Below are positions 46,841-57,949 of a stretch of DNA of 64,000 bases, piece by piece (the first letter of the stretch is position 1; each line of letters opens with the position of its first letter). The notes under the pieces were generated by a model. The model had not been told where the DNA came from. It saw only the letters and a program-made list of their open reading frames with translations, and ran no database searches. Source of the DNA: Cephalotus follicularis (lineage: Eukaryota; Streptophyta; Magnoliopsida; Oxalidales; Cephalotaceae); assembly GCA_001972305.1 (NCBI GenBank), contig BDDD01000322.1:1-64000 (forward strand), in the 5' to 3' direction. The position numbers and the translations under genes were made by a program.

Positions 46841-47389
46841 ATATGCCCCCCTGGTCTTCATTTTCTGGGCTTGGCAGAGCAGGAAGACCATTAATGGCTT
46901 GGCTTAACTTTGAGCAGGGACTATGGTAAGTCCATTACTCAAACTGTTGTGCCTTTTGGGCCTCATTGCTTGGCCCAAGTATGGCATTAATTATGATGAG
47001 ACAGAGCAAAGGTCATTTCCATTTTATGTCTCTTCGGTTGCAGCGCATAACCTCTTAGTATCTCGCATCTGATTTGATGTGTTGATCTCAAACGTTTAAT
47101 CTGGCAAAGATCACATGGTTAGAAAACGATCTGGGGTTATTTAAATAACATCGTCTTCTTGAAAAAGTATCTTTACGCTTCTCATACTCTCAAAGCTTTT
47201 GTGCAACCAAATCTTCTTGCTTCCCCGAACTTCCAAAAACTCTTATCTTCAGATCTATCTTACGAAATTCTTAGGTGAACCATTTTGATGCATTTGTTTT
47301 TAGCAAATTGTTTAGGAAAGTTAAGGGTTTTTCTCGGCTGTTCATCCTTTGTTCCTCCCTCTCTCTCTCTCTCTCTCTCTCTTCACAAA
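46841..47389. other. Right flank of solo LTR, unassigned
   Basis: No gene. Includes a CT microsatellite (47357-47381) just left of the G1 insertion point. Likely continues 43790-44230. Confidence 0.3.
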
Positions 47390-49314
47390 TGTAATGACCA
47401 GAATTTTCATTGAAGTTATTGTTTATGGAAATATGTTTTCTTTATGTCTTGTGTGTTGTGGAGTATGTTGTTTTGTGTGTTTTGCATCATGTTTTGTGTT
47501 TGGTATCATGTGTTGTGTTGAAAGCGTTGGCTGTCTGATAAAGTTGAAGCAAGTTAGCTTAAGCGTCGACGGTTCCACAAAAGCAGCGACGCTTTGGTGG
47601 TAAACCGACGACGCTTGTGTAGCAAATAACGGAGCTTTAAACCAATACGTTTTCGTCTTGGCAACACTTTCAACTGACGACGCTTCGCACAAAAGTGGCA
47701 ACGCTTTGTATAAACTGGTGAAGCTTCAATTTCAAGCATCAGTGCTTTAGCCTGCGTATCAGTTGAAGAATATTTGACAAAGCCCATAAGCGGCGACGCT
47801 TGGTCCAAAGAGTCGGCGCTTTGGCCTGCAAATCAGCTGCAAAATCTAGCCTTTTGTCTCCTTGTGATTTAATTATACTAATTAGGGGACATGTGTCAAG
47901 CCAAGGATTAAGAACTTATGGTTTTTTAATGTTGGAATGATGTAAAATTCCATGTGTCATTATATTAGAGCGAGAGAGAATGTCATCATGAGGAGATAAC
48001 ATCACATGGGCAAGGTGGCATGGTGACTCACCTATGCTAGCTTGCACCCAAAGTTTCTCTCTTTATATATATGTATATATATGTATAGATATGGCCTGAG
48101 AATAGGTTGTTTATGCTGAGTTTTGCTAAGACAATTTAGTGAAGAGAAGGAGAGAAGAAGATTAAAATCAAAGTAAGGAAAATTTCTACCCTTTATGCTA
48201 AAGTTTTCCTCTGATATTTCTAGAAATTATGTAGCCGATTGTTTTAATCATATCTTTTTCGTTTCTTAATGAAATTTTGAATGGTTGATTGTTCTGAAAA
48301 CTTTAAGATGTCTTATACCACTGTTATGTTTTATGTGTTTCTAATTTCTGTCTATTTCTTGACAAAAATATATGTTTAAAATTACTGGTCATGTTCTGCT
48401 AACATATGGAACTTGCAACTTTAAAAATTCATTTCAGCTTCGTTTCTCAACCAACGTGTATGAACCTTATATTTCTGAATTCTTTAAGATGTCTACTATA
48501 ACTTTACAGTTTTAAGTTTTCTCTAGAAATGAATGTTTCTATATGAAATACCACTTTTAGAAATGTTGTGCAATGCTGTTTTATGAATACTTTGAGCTGA
48601 TCACTCAAGGTATTGAGAAAATGAATTTATGAAATGCAAAAAGGTAATGAACTAAGATGAAAAACTCTTGGATTGAGATCCAAAGAGGGATAATGGAGCA
48701 AAGAGTGCTCACGGACATGGATGTGATGTAAGGATAGTAATCGGGGAGTGCACAATGCCCCGGTGAAGCATGGTTCAATTGGGTTCTTTAAGTTTATATA
48801 ACCCTTCAGTTTTTATGAAATGTTCTGATTCATTAGACATGATCATAAAATGAATGTGATGAAGCCTTTTATTTTAAACCCTTACTGAGCTATTTTGATG
48901 CACACTCCTTTCAATGTTTTGTTTTTAAATAAAATTTCCAGGAAATGATTGAACGTAGAATTTTGAGCTTTAGCAGAAGTTCGTAAAAAGGAGTTTTGAG
49001 AAGCAATTATATTTTGCATAAACTGTTTTATGATGTAATGAGTTTAAATTTTTCCGCTGTGTAATGTGTTATGTATTCATAGACGTAAGACGTTGACAAT
49101 GATCATTTATAGTATATGATGTTTTCAAATAAGAGTATGATATCTTGATGTTTAGTGTAGAAAATTGTAAGACATATTAAGATTATGAGAAGTCAATGAA
49201 AAATGTTAGCAATAAGTAAGATTGTTAAAATGGTTAAAGGTTACACCCCATGTAATGCACCAAATCCTCGTAGCTCACTTTAAGCAAAAGTGAACTCAAA
49301 TCTGGGGGGATACA
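47390..49314 (+). mobile_element. G1 5' LTR
   Basis: Starts TGTAATGACC, identical to the start of the 3' LTR at 63990. Ends GGATACA, PBS four bases beyond. Contains a GTCGAC-type array (47558-47825), TATA run (48063-48072), donor-like A|GTAAGG (48172/48173) and terminal hairpin (49271-49296). Confidence 0.85.
47558..47825. repeat. GTCGACG word array in G1 LTR
   Basis: About ten AAGCGnCGACGCTT words; one intact GTCGAC at 47564, others CGACGACG, GGCGACG or AGTCGGCG. Same place as in solo LTR 28653-31140. Confidence 0.8.
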
Positions 49315-49318
49315 GTTT

Positions 49319-49330
49319 TGGTATCAGAGA
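49319..49330 (+). other. G1 primer-binding site
   Basis: TGGTATCAGAGA, 11 of 12 bases matching the initiator tRNA-Met PBS. Confidence 0.85.
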
Positions 49331-49388
49331 GTGGATTATTGATATATTTGAGGATATAAATTATGTATTTGCTAACCTGATTTTTTAG

Positions 49389-49811
49389 ATGTCAACAATG
49401 AGTGAATCTTACAACTCGGAGGCAAGTACGAGATTCTCTCATTGTGGATCATCTGAAACCGTGGAATGGCAAGTACAAGTTTTAATGGCTAAGAATCAAG
49501 AACTTTGAGAAGAGAAGGAAAATTTGAGACAGATTATAGCAAACAACCGAGAGGAATTTTATACACATATATATCAAATGGAAGAATAGTATAACCAGGA
49601 ATTAACAAGAAAAGACAGAATTCTTAGAGAAATTAAATCATGTTTGAAGGTCCATTTAAGGTACATATGGGGAATTAATGGAATAGTCATGTGAGGAGTT
49701 AGAGAGAATTTGTTAATGATGATAAGACATATTAAAGAGGAGATACCCGATGATGATGAGTCTAGTGATGAAGACTAGAGTGACAATGAAGAAACTTTGT
49801 ATGATATGTAG
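49389..49811 (+). pseudogene. Extra frame between PBS and gag of G1
   Basis: I recognise no family. A single frame runs from ATG (49389) for about 130-141 codons with stops at 49506 (TGA), 49587 (TAG), 49692 (TGA) and 49776 (TAG), but no frameshift is needed. The conceptual product starts MSTMSESYNSEASTRF, has a hydrophilic, heptad-like middle (VEWQVQVLMAKNQEL, EEKENLRQII, YNQELTRKDRILREIK) suggesting a coiled coil, and ends acidic (EEIPDDDESSDED, then SDNEETLYDM). The ATG directly follows CTAACCTGATTTTTTAG, a good splice-acceptor look-alike. Stop-only decay mirrors the element's pro-pol. It could still be chance, since no intact copy is available here. Confidence 0.45.
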
Positions 49812-49963
49812 AAATGTAGAAATGTAAGATATGTGCAAAGGAAGTGTAAGATAAATAAAATTGTTAGTTCTTTATAAGATCTTGAGTATTAGGATTTAAT
49901 GGTTTGCCTAACGTATGAGTAGAATTGTCTATGGTTAAGAACTAACTTTTGAATGCTAACTAG

Positions 49964-50940
49964 ATGGCTAACGTAAGAAGAAATCGTGGCCAAAGAAGAA
50001 ATGGGAATGCACAAGACGATGGAGAAAGTAACTCTCTAACCGCGATGATGATTCAATTGGCTCGGGTTATTGGCAATAACAACAATAATAACCATCAAGC
50101 GCCTTTGCCAGCAAGGACAACCCTTGAGCAATTCGCAAGACAAAATCAGAAGACTTTCTCGAGAACAGTAGATCCTAGGGAAGCCGAGACGTGGATCCAA
50201 GGGATTGAGAAGATTTTCAGAGCGTTAAATTGTACCGATCGTCAGAAGGTGGAGTTTTCAATCTACAAGCTAGAAGGAGAAGTGGATCAATGGTGGAACT
50301 TGATCGAGAGAACGAAGACACGACGGGAGCTAGAAGCAATGACATGGGAAAGATTTAAGGAAATATTTATGGAAAAATATTTTCCTCTGACGATGAAGGA
50401 TAAGATGGAGGAGAACTTTCTCTAATTGGAGAAGGGTGAGTCAGAAACCGTAGCCCAATACGAGGCAAATTTTGTGAGGATGTCTCGACATGCGGCTCAC
50501 ATGGTAGCAACAGAAGAGAGAAGGACAAATAGGTTTTACCAAGGTCTAAAACCTCATATTGGAAGGTTGTTGATAGCACAAGACACCTGCAAACCTACGA
50601 AGCAATATTGAAGTGTGCGTTGAGAATAGAGATTAACAACAAAAGGTATCAACAAAAATGGGCAGAACAAGGACAAGGAAAGAGGAAGGCGGGCGAATCT
50701 TCTGGCAATAAAATTAAGAAAGCAAAGCTTGATGGGGCAAGGGACCCTAAAACTTGTCAAAAATGTGGGAAGACACATCGTGGGGAATGCTTGCAAGGAA
50801 AGGGAGTATGTTATAAGTGTGGAAAGCCGGGACACCAGGCAAGGGAGTGTCAGCAAGGGCAAAATCAAGCTCAACGACCAATCAGATGCTATAATTGTGG
50901 TCAGGAAGGGCATATGTCTAACAAATGAAATTGACCAAGG
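49964..50940 (+). pseudogene. gag: G1 gag with zinc knuckles, interrupted
   Basis: Capsid/nucleocapsid protein of a gypsy element. Starts MANVRRNRGQRR just after CTAACTAG. The core carries PREAETWIQGIEKIFRALN, YKLEGEVDQWW and WERFKEIFMEKYFP. TAA at 50423 interrupts; the frame continues LEKGESETVAQYEANFVRMS and FYQGLKPHI. A one-base shift near 50590 moves to KCALRIEINNKRYQQKW. Two nucleocapsid knuckles follow: CYKCGKPGHQAREC (complete) and CYNCGQEGHMSNK, whose final Cys is replaced by a stop at 50926. A partial CQKCGKTHRGEC precedes them. C3 inserted at 50948, just past the second knuckle. Confidence 0.9.
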
Positions 50941-50947
50941 ATGGGAG

Positions 50948-53013
50948 TGTAAGAATAAAACTAAGTGTATAGTCATTTTAGGCATTAGGTAGACAGGCTG
51001 TTCAACTTTAATTTTCATTAAAGTGACTCAAAACATAGAACATCCATTATCTAACACCATAAACAAATACAAACAACCTAGGATCGTCTAATCAACACAC
51101 CAATCAAACAACCAGTTACATATACATATAAAGAAGGATAGAGTTTTATACAAAGCAACCAACTCATTCCTTCATGAATCCGTTCTGAGAGTTGAAGCTT
51201 TCACTCAGGAACGAACAGTAGTGAAATAACCAATGTAAAACAATTCCTATATAACTAATCCTAGTCTAGGATTAATACAGGTAATGTAGAGCTCAGTGTA
51301 AGCAATACACCACCTATGGTAATCAATTTGTGGTGTGTTTCAGTATTGCTTTCCCTTTTCTTTGTTTTTGCTCTCTAAGAACCAAAAATCAGAAGTTCTC
51401 TCTCTGTCTGTCCAAAGTCTCTAGGTTCCAAAAAACCAACTCGTCTATATAACACGTTCTAACTTCCTCTCCTTATCCCCAGAGTTTACTCCCCAATTAT
51501 AGGATGATAATAACTTTTAAAATCAGTTATCAAGATTTGATTCCCATGAATACAAATCCCTTTTCCATATTGTTCCCTTAACATATGGAATGGATAATAG
51601 AAGAAATTTCTCAACATGTTATGCTTATTTAGCTGCCACCTACCATATTGGAAGTCTAACAACCGATACGTTGATATCCATGCTGCAGCCTACGAGGAGA
51701 CAGATAAAAAATAATCCAATTATTATATATTACTTAATAAGAGAATTAATAATCTAATTATTAATTAGTACCAAAACAATATTAATATATTATGTCAACT
51801 AATTAGTCACATAACATCACTAATACACCACAATATAACATGTGCCATCACATGTTATATAACAATACGATATATGTATCAGATACATATACTCGTGAGG
51901 AGGGACCTGAAAGTCTAGAATTAATCAGTAACGACGGTATGTTACTAAGACGCCTTGCACTCAGGTAAACTTACCATAAATAGTCCTTGACTACTTTTAA
52001 GACCCTGAACCTGTGACTATCACATTCCATGTGTGTAAATTAATCCCTTGATTATAATTTCCACAATTAAGTCCGTTTCTGATACATCCGATACTTTATC
52101 CTGACGACAGTTTCCGTGTACTATAATCTCTCATCATCCTCGGCTCCGATCACGGCCTAGGGTAAGGATACGTGTCAACCCTAGATATCCCGGTATCTAT
52201 AAATCCGTATTTTACCATCATGACTATCAACAAGCCTTTTCGGAAACCCTACGTTCCAGTTTGCCATAACCTATTTCAAAGTCTACAATGAATACAGATA
52301 CTATAGTGCCAATCACCCTCACATCAGGTGTGACGATCCCTTGTTGCGCACTCACTTACATTCACATAAATCCTACAAGACCCAAAAGGTGCCTGTTTTC
52401 CAGTCTCGCGAAAGAACTGGGTAGGGTAGAAATTAAAGTCAGACATTTTCTATGCAATGTACAGTAGCCGCTCAGGTATAATGATCAGACAAGTTCAACA
52501 AGAACTTGCTAGACTCGTAGAGTCTACACACTATTGTCCAAGATGGGAAACTATACAGACATGGCATATGTGACCATCCAAATAGAATTCCCATGGTGGG
52601 TCAAGTTCAGTGTACATGCTCCCAGCATGCACCCCGCATTAGCTTTAGGATTCAATCCAATTGGCAATGAGATGCTCCAGCCTCCTATTCACGAGAGCAA
52701 TCATAATACGGGAAGTCTGTACGGTTCACGAATGCCCAAAATAAGTGAACCTATGACTTGGAACAATTTAGTCACAGGGAATAAGGAAGTCGCTCTCATA
52801 GCCCTTGGGTCAACAACCAACCCTTTGATGTGACAGGGCACCATATATGTAAGCAGTGCCATGCTTCGATTATGTGATAAAACATATATGATTATGCCAA
52901 TAATAAAATACAATTAGCACAATGTAACATGAATAGAACAAGACTGTATGTTTGAGAAGAGTATAAGTACATCAAGCCACTTAATGGCTTGACGGGTCAC
53001 ACTTTCTCTAACA
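50948..53013 (-). mobile_element. C3 3' LTR
   Basis: TGTAAG...TAACA on the plus strand. Contains the inverted repeat CTAGGGT/ACCCTAG (52157-52163, 52178-52184), hairpin CATGCT-CCC-AGCATG (52615-52629) and, on the minus strand, a TATA-like GTTATATAGA at 51444-51453. Confidence 0.9.
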
Positions 53014-53014
53014 A

Positions 53015-53031
53015 TCTCCCACTTGGCCCTT
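53015..53031 (-). other. C3 polypurine tract
   Basis: Minus-strand AAGGGCCAAGTGGGAGA abuts the LTR, as in C2. Confidence 0.85.
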
Positions 53032-53369
53032 CAAGCCACGAAGCCCTGTAGTGCAAGCCCATCATACTACTATGACGCTTGACTACCAAGTGCTTTAGTG
53101 AGTGGGTCTGCTAAAGTTGCCTATGAGGCAACCCTCTCTGAAATAATATCTCGTCTGTCATAAATCTCTCGGATCAATGATAACACCGCAATATATGTTT
53201 GGACCGTTGGTGAGAGCTGGTCTCTTTGGCTTGTGCAACAGGCCCATTATTATCAAAGTAGAGCACTACAGGCAACCAATGATTGGAACCTCTCTAAGTT
53301 CAGCTATGAACTCACCCATCCAAACACCATCTCTTACAGCATCTAAGATTGCTATATACTCTGTTTCCT
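53032..53369 (-). pseudogene. pol: C3 RNase H fragment
   Basis: Minus-strand frames give ETEYIAILDAVRDGVWMGEFIAEL, then a FDNNGPVAQAKE-like block and ADPLTKAL, matching the end of C2 pol. It is joined upstream (near 53369) straight to DEPARYQ, the lead-in to RT, so the entire RT domain including YVDD is missing. Confidence 0.8.
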
Positions 53370-54470
53370 GATATCTGGCAGGCTCATCATCCTCGATGAT
53401 GTGCATTCATCAGTGCCTTCAATGAGAAAACCATATCTCTCTGGCATTGTTGAAATCCTACCAGATCTCCTTACTGAAGGAGTGCCTGTATGAGATATAA
53501 TCTCTTACTGGAATCTAATTCCAGCTGTGTCTGTATAGGTTCCAGCCTCTAATAACTTTCTATTCTGTGGTGTTTCTCCCAATGGTAACTCCTTGAGTTC
53601 CACTTTGCTCCCACAACTTCATGCGAGTAGGCATTCCTTCTCCAGGAAAACTACAGTGCCCAAAACAAACATTTTTTGTTTCACTAGGATGGAAGAAATT
53701 ATATCCCATTGACTCTTTGGGATACCCCACAAACCGGCACTAATCTAATCGTGCCTCCAGCTTATTAGGTTCCAACCTTTTAACGTAAGCTGGACAACCC
53801 CAAACACTCAAATGTTTTAGGCTGGGTTTCCCCCCCGTCCATACCAGTATGAAGTGGAGGGAACGGAATTTGAAGGAATTCGGTTAAGGACATATCAGCT
53901 ATTTCCAGTGCACAACCCAAAAAGAGGAAAGGAGGTCTGCAAAAAAGCATCATGGATCGGACCATATTCATCAAGGTTCGTTTCCTCCGTTCGGACACAC
54001 CACTATGCTGCGGTGTTCCTGGAGGTGTCCACTGTGAGAGAACGCCATTATCTCTATGATAATACTGGAATTCAGTAGACAGGCATTCGCCCCCTCGATC
54101 TAATCGAAGTGTTTTAATGGGCTTACCTGTTTGCTTTTCTACTTCATTTCTAAATTCCTTGAACCGCTCAAAGGAATCTGATTTGTGTCTTATCAGAAAC
54201 ACATACCCATACCGTGACAAATCATCAGTAAAAGTAATGAAGTAAAGGTATCCTCCTCACGTATTGACCGATATAAGTCCATAGAAATCGGTGTGGATTA
54301 AACCTAGTAAACCCAACGCCCTCTCTCCTTCACCGGAGAAGGGAGATTTGGTCATTTTTCCAAGCAGTAAAGATTCACATGTTAGAAGAGACTCTAAGTC
54401 TTTGATGTCCAAAAGACCATCCTTAACAAATTTTGACATCCTTTGCCTCACTAGGATGACCTAATCTGTA
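53370..54470 (-). pseudogene. pol: C3 integrase
   Basis: The minus-strand frame at 54451-54257 has KFVKDGLLDIKDLESL, GKMTKSPFSG and LIHTDFYG (first catalytic Asp). The 54220-53780 frame has SRYGYVFLIRHKSDSFERF, TLRLDRGGE (second Asp) and GVSERRKRTLMNMVRSM (Glu). All three D,D,E residues are therefore present, though in two frames. Downstream the FECLGLSSLR and MPERYGFLIEGTD-type blocks continue to 53400. Compared with C2, whose first Asp is Asn, this copy is better preserved. Confidence 0.85.
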
Positions 54471-55797
54471 ATGCCAAGTATAGGATTCAATATTCTTTCA
54501 TTTTTCTTTTAGTTCCTTGCTCGATTGACGATGCCATACTGAGATCAGTGTTCAAAACATAAATCCCATTATCATTGTGGCCCTCACATATAATAATTTT
54601 GTCTCCAGAAAAAAAGAGAACAACCATTCACATTAAAATTAAGCTCCAAGCCCAATTTATAAAGGTACAAAACACAAACAAAGTTCCATATTAAGTTCTC
54701 AACAAAGGATTCAAACTGATTACAAAACCACCAGGCAAATGAAAATCATAAACACCTACAACTATAGTAATGATCCTTGATCCATCACCCAGTTGTAGGT
54801 CCACTGCATCTTCAGCTCTAAGCTGCCTTGCGCTTCTTAGACCCTGCCAAGAATTGCAAATATTAGTACCACAACCAGTGTCTAACACCCAAGTAGAACT
54901 AATATTATAAGATACATGAATCTCATTCATGTGGGTACCTGAACCAGAGTCACCAGCAGTGGAAGCAAGAAACTCCTTGCAGTCCCTTTTCCAATGTCCT
55001 TGTTTCCCACAACGGAAACAAGCTTTTTCCTCCATTAGCTGTTTGAGCTTCTCCTTGATTGTTCCCTTAACCACTCCAAGTGGCTTTTCTTCCTTAATGT
55101 TTTTCTTCTTCTTCTTGGCCTTTCCTTTCATTTTAGACCCGCCCTCTTGCTGAGTAGTCTTTGAAGAAGGAAGAAACATCACGGCAGATTTTGACTTAGC
55201 AATGTCAAGATCCGCCTTTACAGTTCTAAGCATAACCACTAGCTCAGGCAAAGAACAATCCAACTTATTCATGTGGAAGTTCGATATAAACTGCGAAAAT
55301 GACCGAATGAGGGATGACAAACTGAGATATATGTAGAAATCGTTATCCATAGTCAAATCCAGTTGAGCCAACTGCTCAATCAAATCTATCATCTTCAGTC
55401 AATGCTCATGGACCGAAGTTCCCTCCACCATATTTGTACTGAAAAGCTCACGAGAGAGGTTGAACCTAGCAGTCCCAGACCGCGCGCCATACAACTCCCT
55501 AAGACGGAGAAGTATAGCACCAAGGCTCTCCATATGGTCGTGTTGTCGCTGTAGCTCTGGCACCATGCCAGCTATAGTAAGGCACCGAACCTGCTCGTCA
55601 TCATCAAGCCACTTTGCAACAGCAGCCTGATTGTCCAAAGATGAATCGTCACCTAGTATCGGGGTTGATTCCGTCATCACATGAGACAATTTCATTGATG
55701 TCAGAACCAAGCGCAGATTGCGCTGCCAGTCAAGGAAATTTGGTCCATCCAACTTATTAGTCTCTAAGACTCTTGCAATAGCAGCGCTAACAGACAT
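54471..55797 (-). pseudogene. gag: C3 gag-protease, one stop in gag
   Basis: Copia gag. The ATG is at 55797 (MSVSAAIARVLETNKLDG), 25 nt after an acceptor-like TTGTTTCCTATAG; the longer frame upstream is probably leader. Then FLDWQRNLRLVLTSMKLSHVM, KWLDDDEQVRCLTIAGM and LRELYGARSG follow. A TGA at 55396-55398 interrupts; the frame continues LKMIDLIEQLAQL, MNKLDCSLPELVVMLR, and a knuckle CFRCGKQGHWKRDC (about 54982-55023, intact). The protease follows as STWVLDTGCGTNICNSWQGL with a DTG active site and LQLGDGSR. It stops at 54691. This is the best-preserved gag-protease in the window. Confidence 0.9.
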
Positions 55798-57029
55798 TTT
55801 TCTAGCAAAGTATATATATAACCTATAGGAAACAATAAAGAGATTAATAGCAAATATTCTGTTTTCCATTTTCCATGTTACTACCATAACACTTGGTCTT
55901 TAGTGCTTATGGTTCATCACACTATTTTAATCGTATCCCACACCTCCATGTGGAATTCGAGAGATATAATATCCTAGTGGGGATTGGAATCTATCTCAGC
56001 ATATTATGGCCTCAACTTTAGCATGACAAACCATAACACTCAAGATAGGTAGGCTCACCTACCAATTTACATAGCTCGGAATCTAATCACACACGCTCGT
56101 GTAAGATCCAATCATAGCTTCAGCATACCAGCTCAATATGATCTCAGCTTTAGCATGACAAACCATTAGAGCCAGTATAAGTCTACACCCAGAATCCTCA
56201 AAGTAATACACATGTTTTGACACCCACACGTTTACGTGTCCAAGTGCAAAACATTGTGATTTCCTTGCAGTATCTAATACTGACGTTGACATGACACTAA
56301 ATAGATCGCAGACCTTAGCTTTAGCTAACCACCCATAACCTACCAATACCACTCAACGAGAACTATGGAAGGCCACGTCGGGTCACTCTCAATGTCCTCA
56401 GCGTTAAGATTTATTATTATATCCTTTAAGGGATTTTAGGTCTCACATTTTAATTAAGCCGATACATTAATTAATTCATTGGTTATCTTACCAAATCCAA
56501 TTAATTACAGCTTACATGCGATGACGTAATTGGACCAATTGTCCAACACATGCATCCAAAGTACAACATAAAACATGGTTAGGCTAGGGACAATTCTATA
56601 GTGAATCACACGAGAACGACCTCAACCTCCACACCCAAAAAAATAAAACAGCCACCTTCATGCCTCATATCGGACACGAAAAAATCACGTCATCGAGCCA
56701 TTGTAAAAAACCCAAAACTGTCAAGCCTCCAAAAACCACAAAACCTAAACCGAAGCCGAAGCCTCCCCATAACCTTCAAACACCAAAACCACCCAAACTG
56801 ACCATATTTCAAAACCCCAAAATGGTAACACAACCAGCACCATACCAAGCTCCAAAAACCTCCAAAATATCATTAAAATACAGATCTACCTTCCCAAGGC
56901 CTGGATTCACAAATCTCTAAGCTACCTCCTGAGTTTTTGTTCTGATTTTGACTGTTTGCTTTTTTTTGTTTTAGATCTTTGAAAAGGAAAATGCGTATAA
57001 GAAGAAGGAGAGGGAGAGAAGAGGGGTAT

Positions 57030-57070
57030 CCGACGGTTTCACCGGCCTGTTTTGCAGGCAAAACCGTCGG
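57030..57070. other. Long hairpin in CACTA-like fragment
   Basis: CCGACGGTTT (57030-57039) pairs perfectly with AAACCGTCGG (57061-57070); inside it GCCTG and CAGGC pair as well, giving a two-tier stem. A roughly 38-bp GTGTGTTAGAGAAAGAGA-type repeat follows at 57085-57160. Confidence 0.7.
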
Positions 57071-57184
57071 TGGTCAGGGTGAGGGGCTGTGTGTTAGAGA
57101 AAGAGAAAAGCTGAGAGAGGCTGTGTGTTAGAGAAAGAGAGAAGATGAGAGTGGCTGTGTAAGGAAAATGAAGAAAAGAGAGGT

Positions 57185-57435
57185 TGTCCTTTTGAAACGG
57201 TGAATCGACACCGTTTCAAAAGGATTGGGCCTTTTGAAACGGTCCGTTTCAAAAGGCTATAGCTTTTGGAACGGAAGAGGTATAACCATTTCAAAAGGCA
57301 TGACCTTTTGAAACGGACAAGTATATCCGTTTCAAAAGGCTGGCGTTTTGAAATGGAGTAAGCGGCCGTTTCAAAAGCCTATCCTTTTGAAACGGCCGCA
57401 TGTTCAGTTTCAAAAGGGGGCGTTTCAAAAGCCAT
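57185..57435. repeat. Subterminal TTTTGAAACGG inverted words
   Basis: At least ten copies alternate between TTTTGAAACGG and CCGTTTCAAAA, often as abutting pairs. Confidence 0.85.
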
Positions 57436-57949
57436 GTTTTTTTGTAGTGTAGGTGAACTATTTAATTCTACTTTATTGCAAAGAATACCATGCATCCATG
57501 GCCTTCATCTTGGTCTTTCAACTTTCTTTATCTTCCTCTCCATCGATTCTCCTCCTTTTGCTTACAAAGCTTTATAATAAAATTTACATTTAAATTTTAA
57601 AGAAAAGAATCTATCCTAGAGAGGAATGAAAAATAAGAAATTAAGGTGCTCGCAAGCCAACAAATTACAAACCCAATAAAGTAATAAAACAGATTAAACA
57701 TCCACGAAAGAAACAGAAATCTATGTCATGTCCCATAGCCTTACCATCATGCATATCACATTCAAAAATATATCTAATATAAAATTGAATGAAAAACTAT
57801 ATCCATTTTAATTTTCAATGGCTAATCGAATCATACATGGCATTTCTCGGTATAACTCCCACTAGATCAATGAAAATCCAGTACCACTGGGATTACATAC
57901 CAAGAGTTTAAAATTTAATACTTGTCATGTTGAAAGCGATGATGGTTTG

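Larger units (their letters stand above)
56619..57449. mobile_element. CACTA-like terminal fragment in C3 leader
   Basis: The minus strand begins CACTACAAAAAAACATGG at 57449, the signature of CACTA (En/Spm) ends, followed by many TTTTGAAACG / CGTTTCAAAA words in both orientations (57185-57430), as in CACTA subterminal repeats. The matching opposite end is not visible at 56619, so it is truncated or rearranged. No transposase. Confidence 0.6.

Noticed and set aside
52534..52833. 99-codon plus frame, with a similar 96-codon frame at 60024-60314
   Set aside because: Both lie antisense in the C3 LTRs and are similar only because the LTRs are copies.
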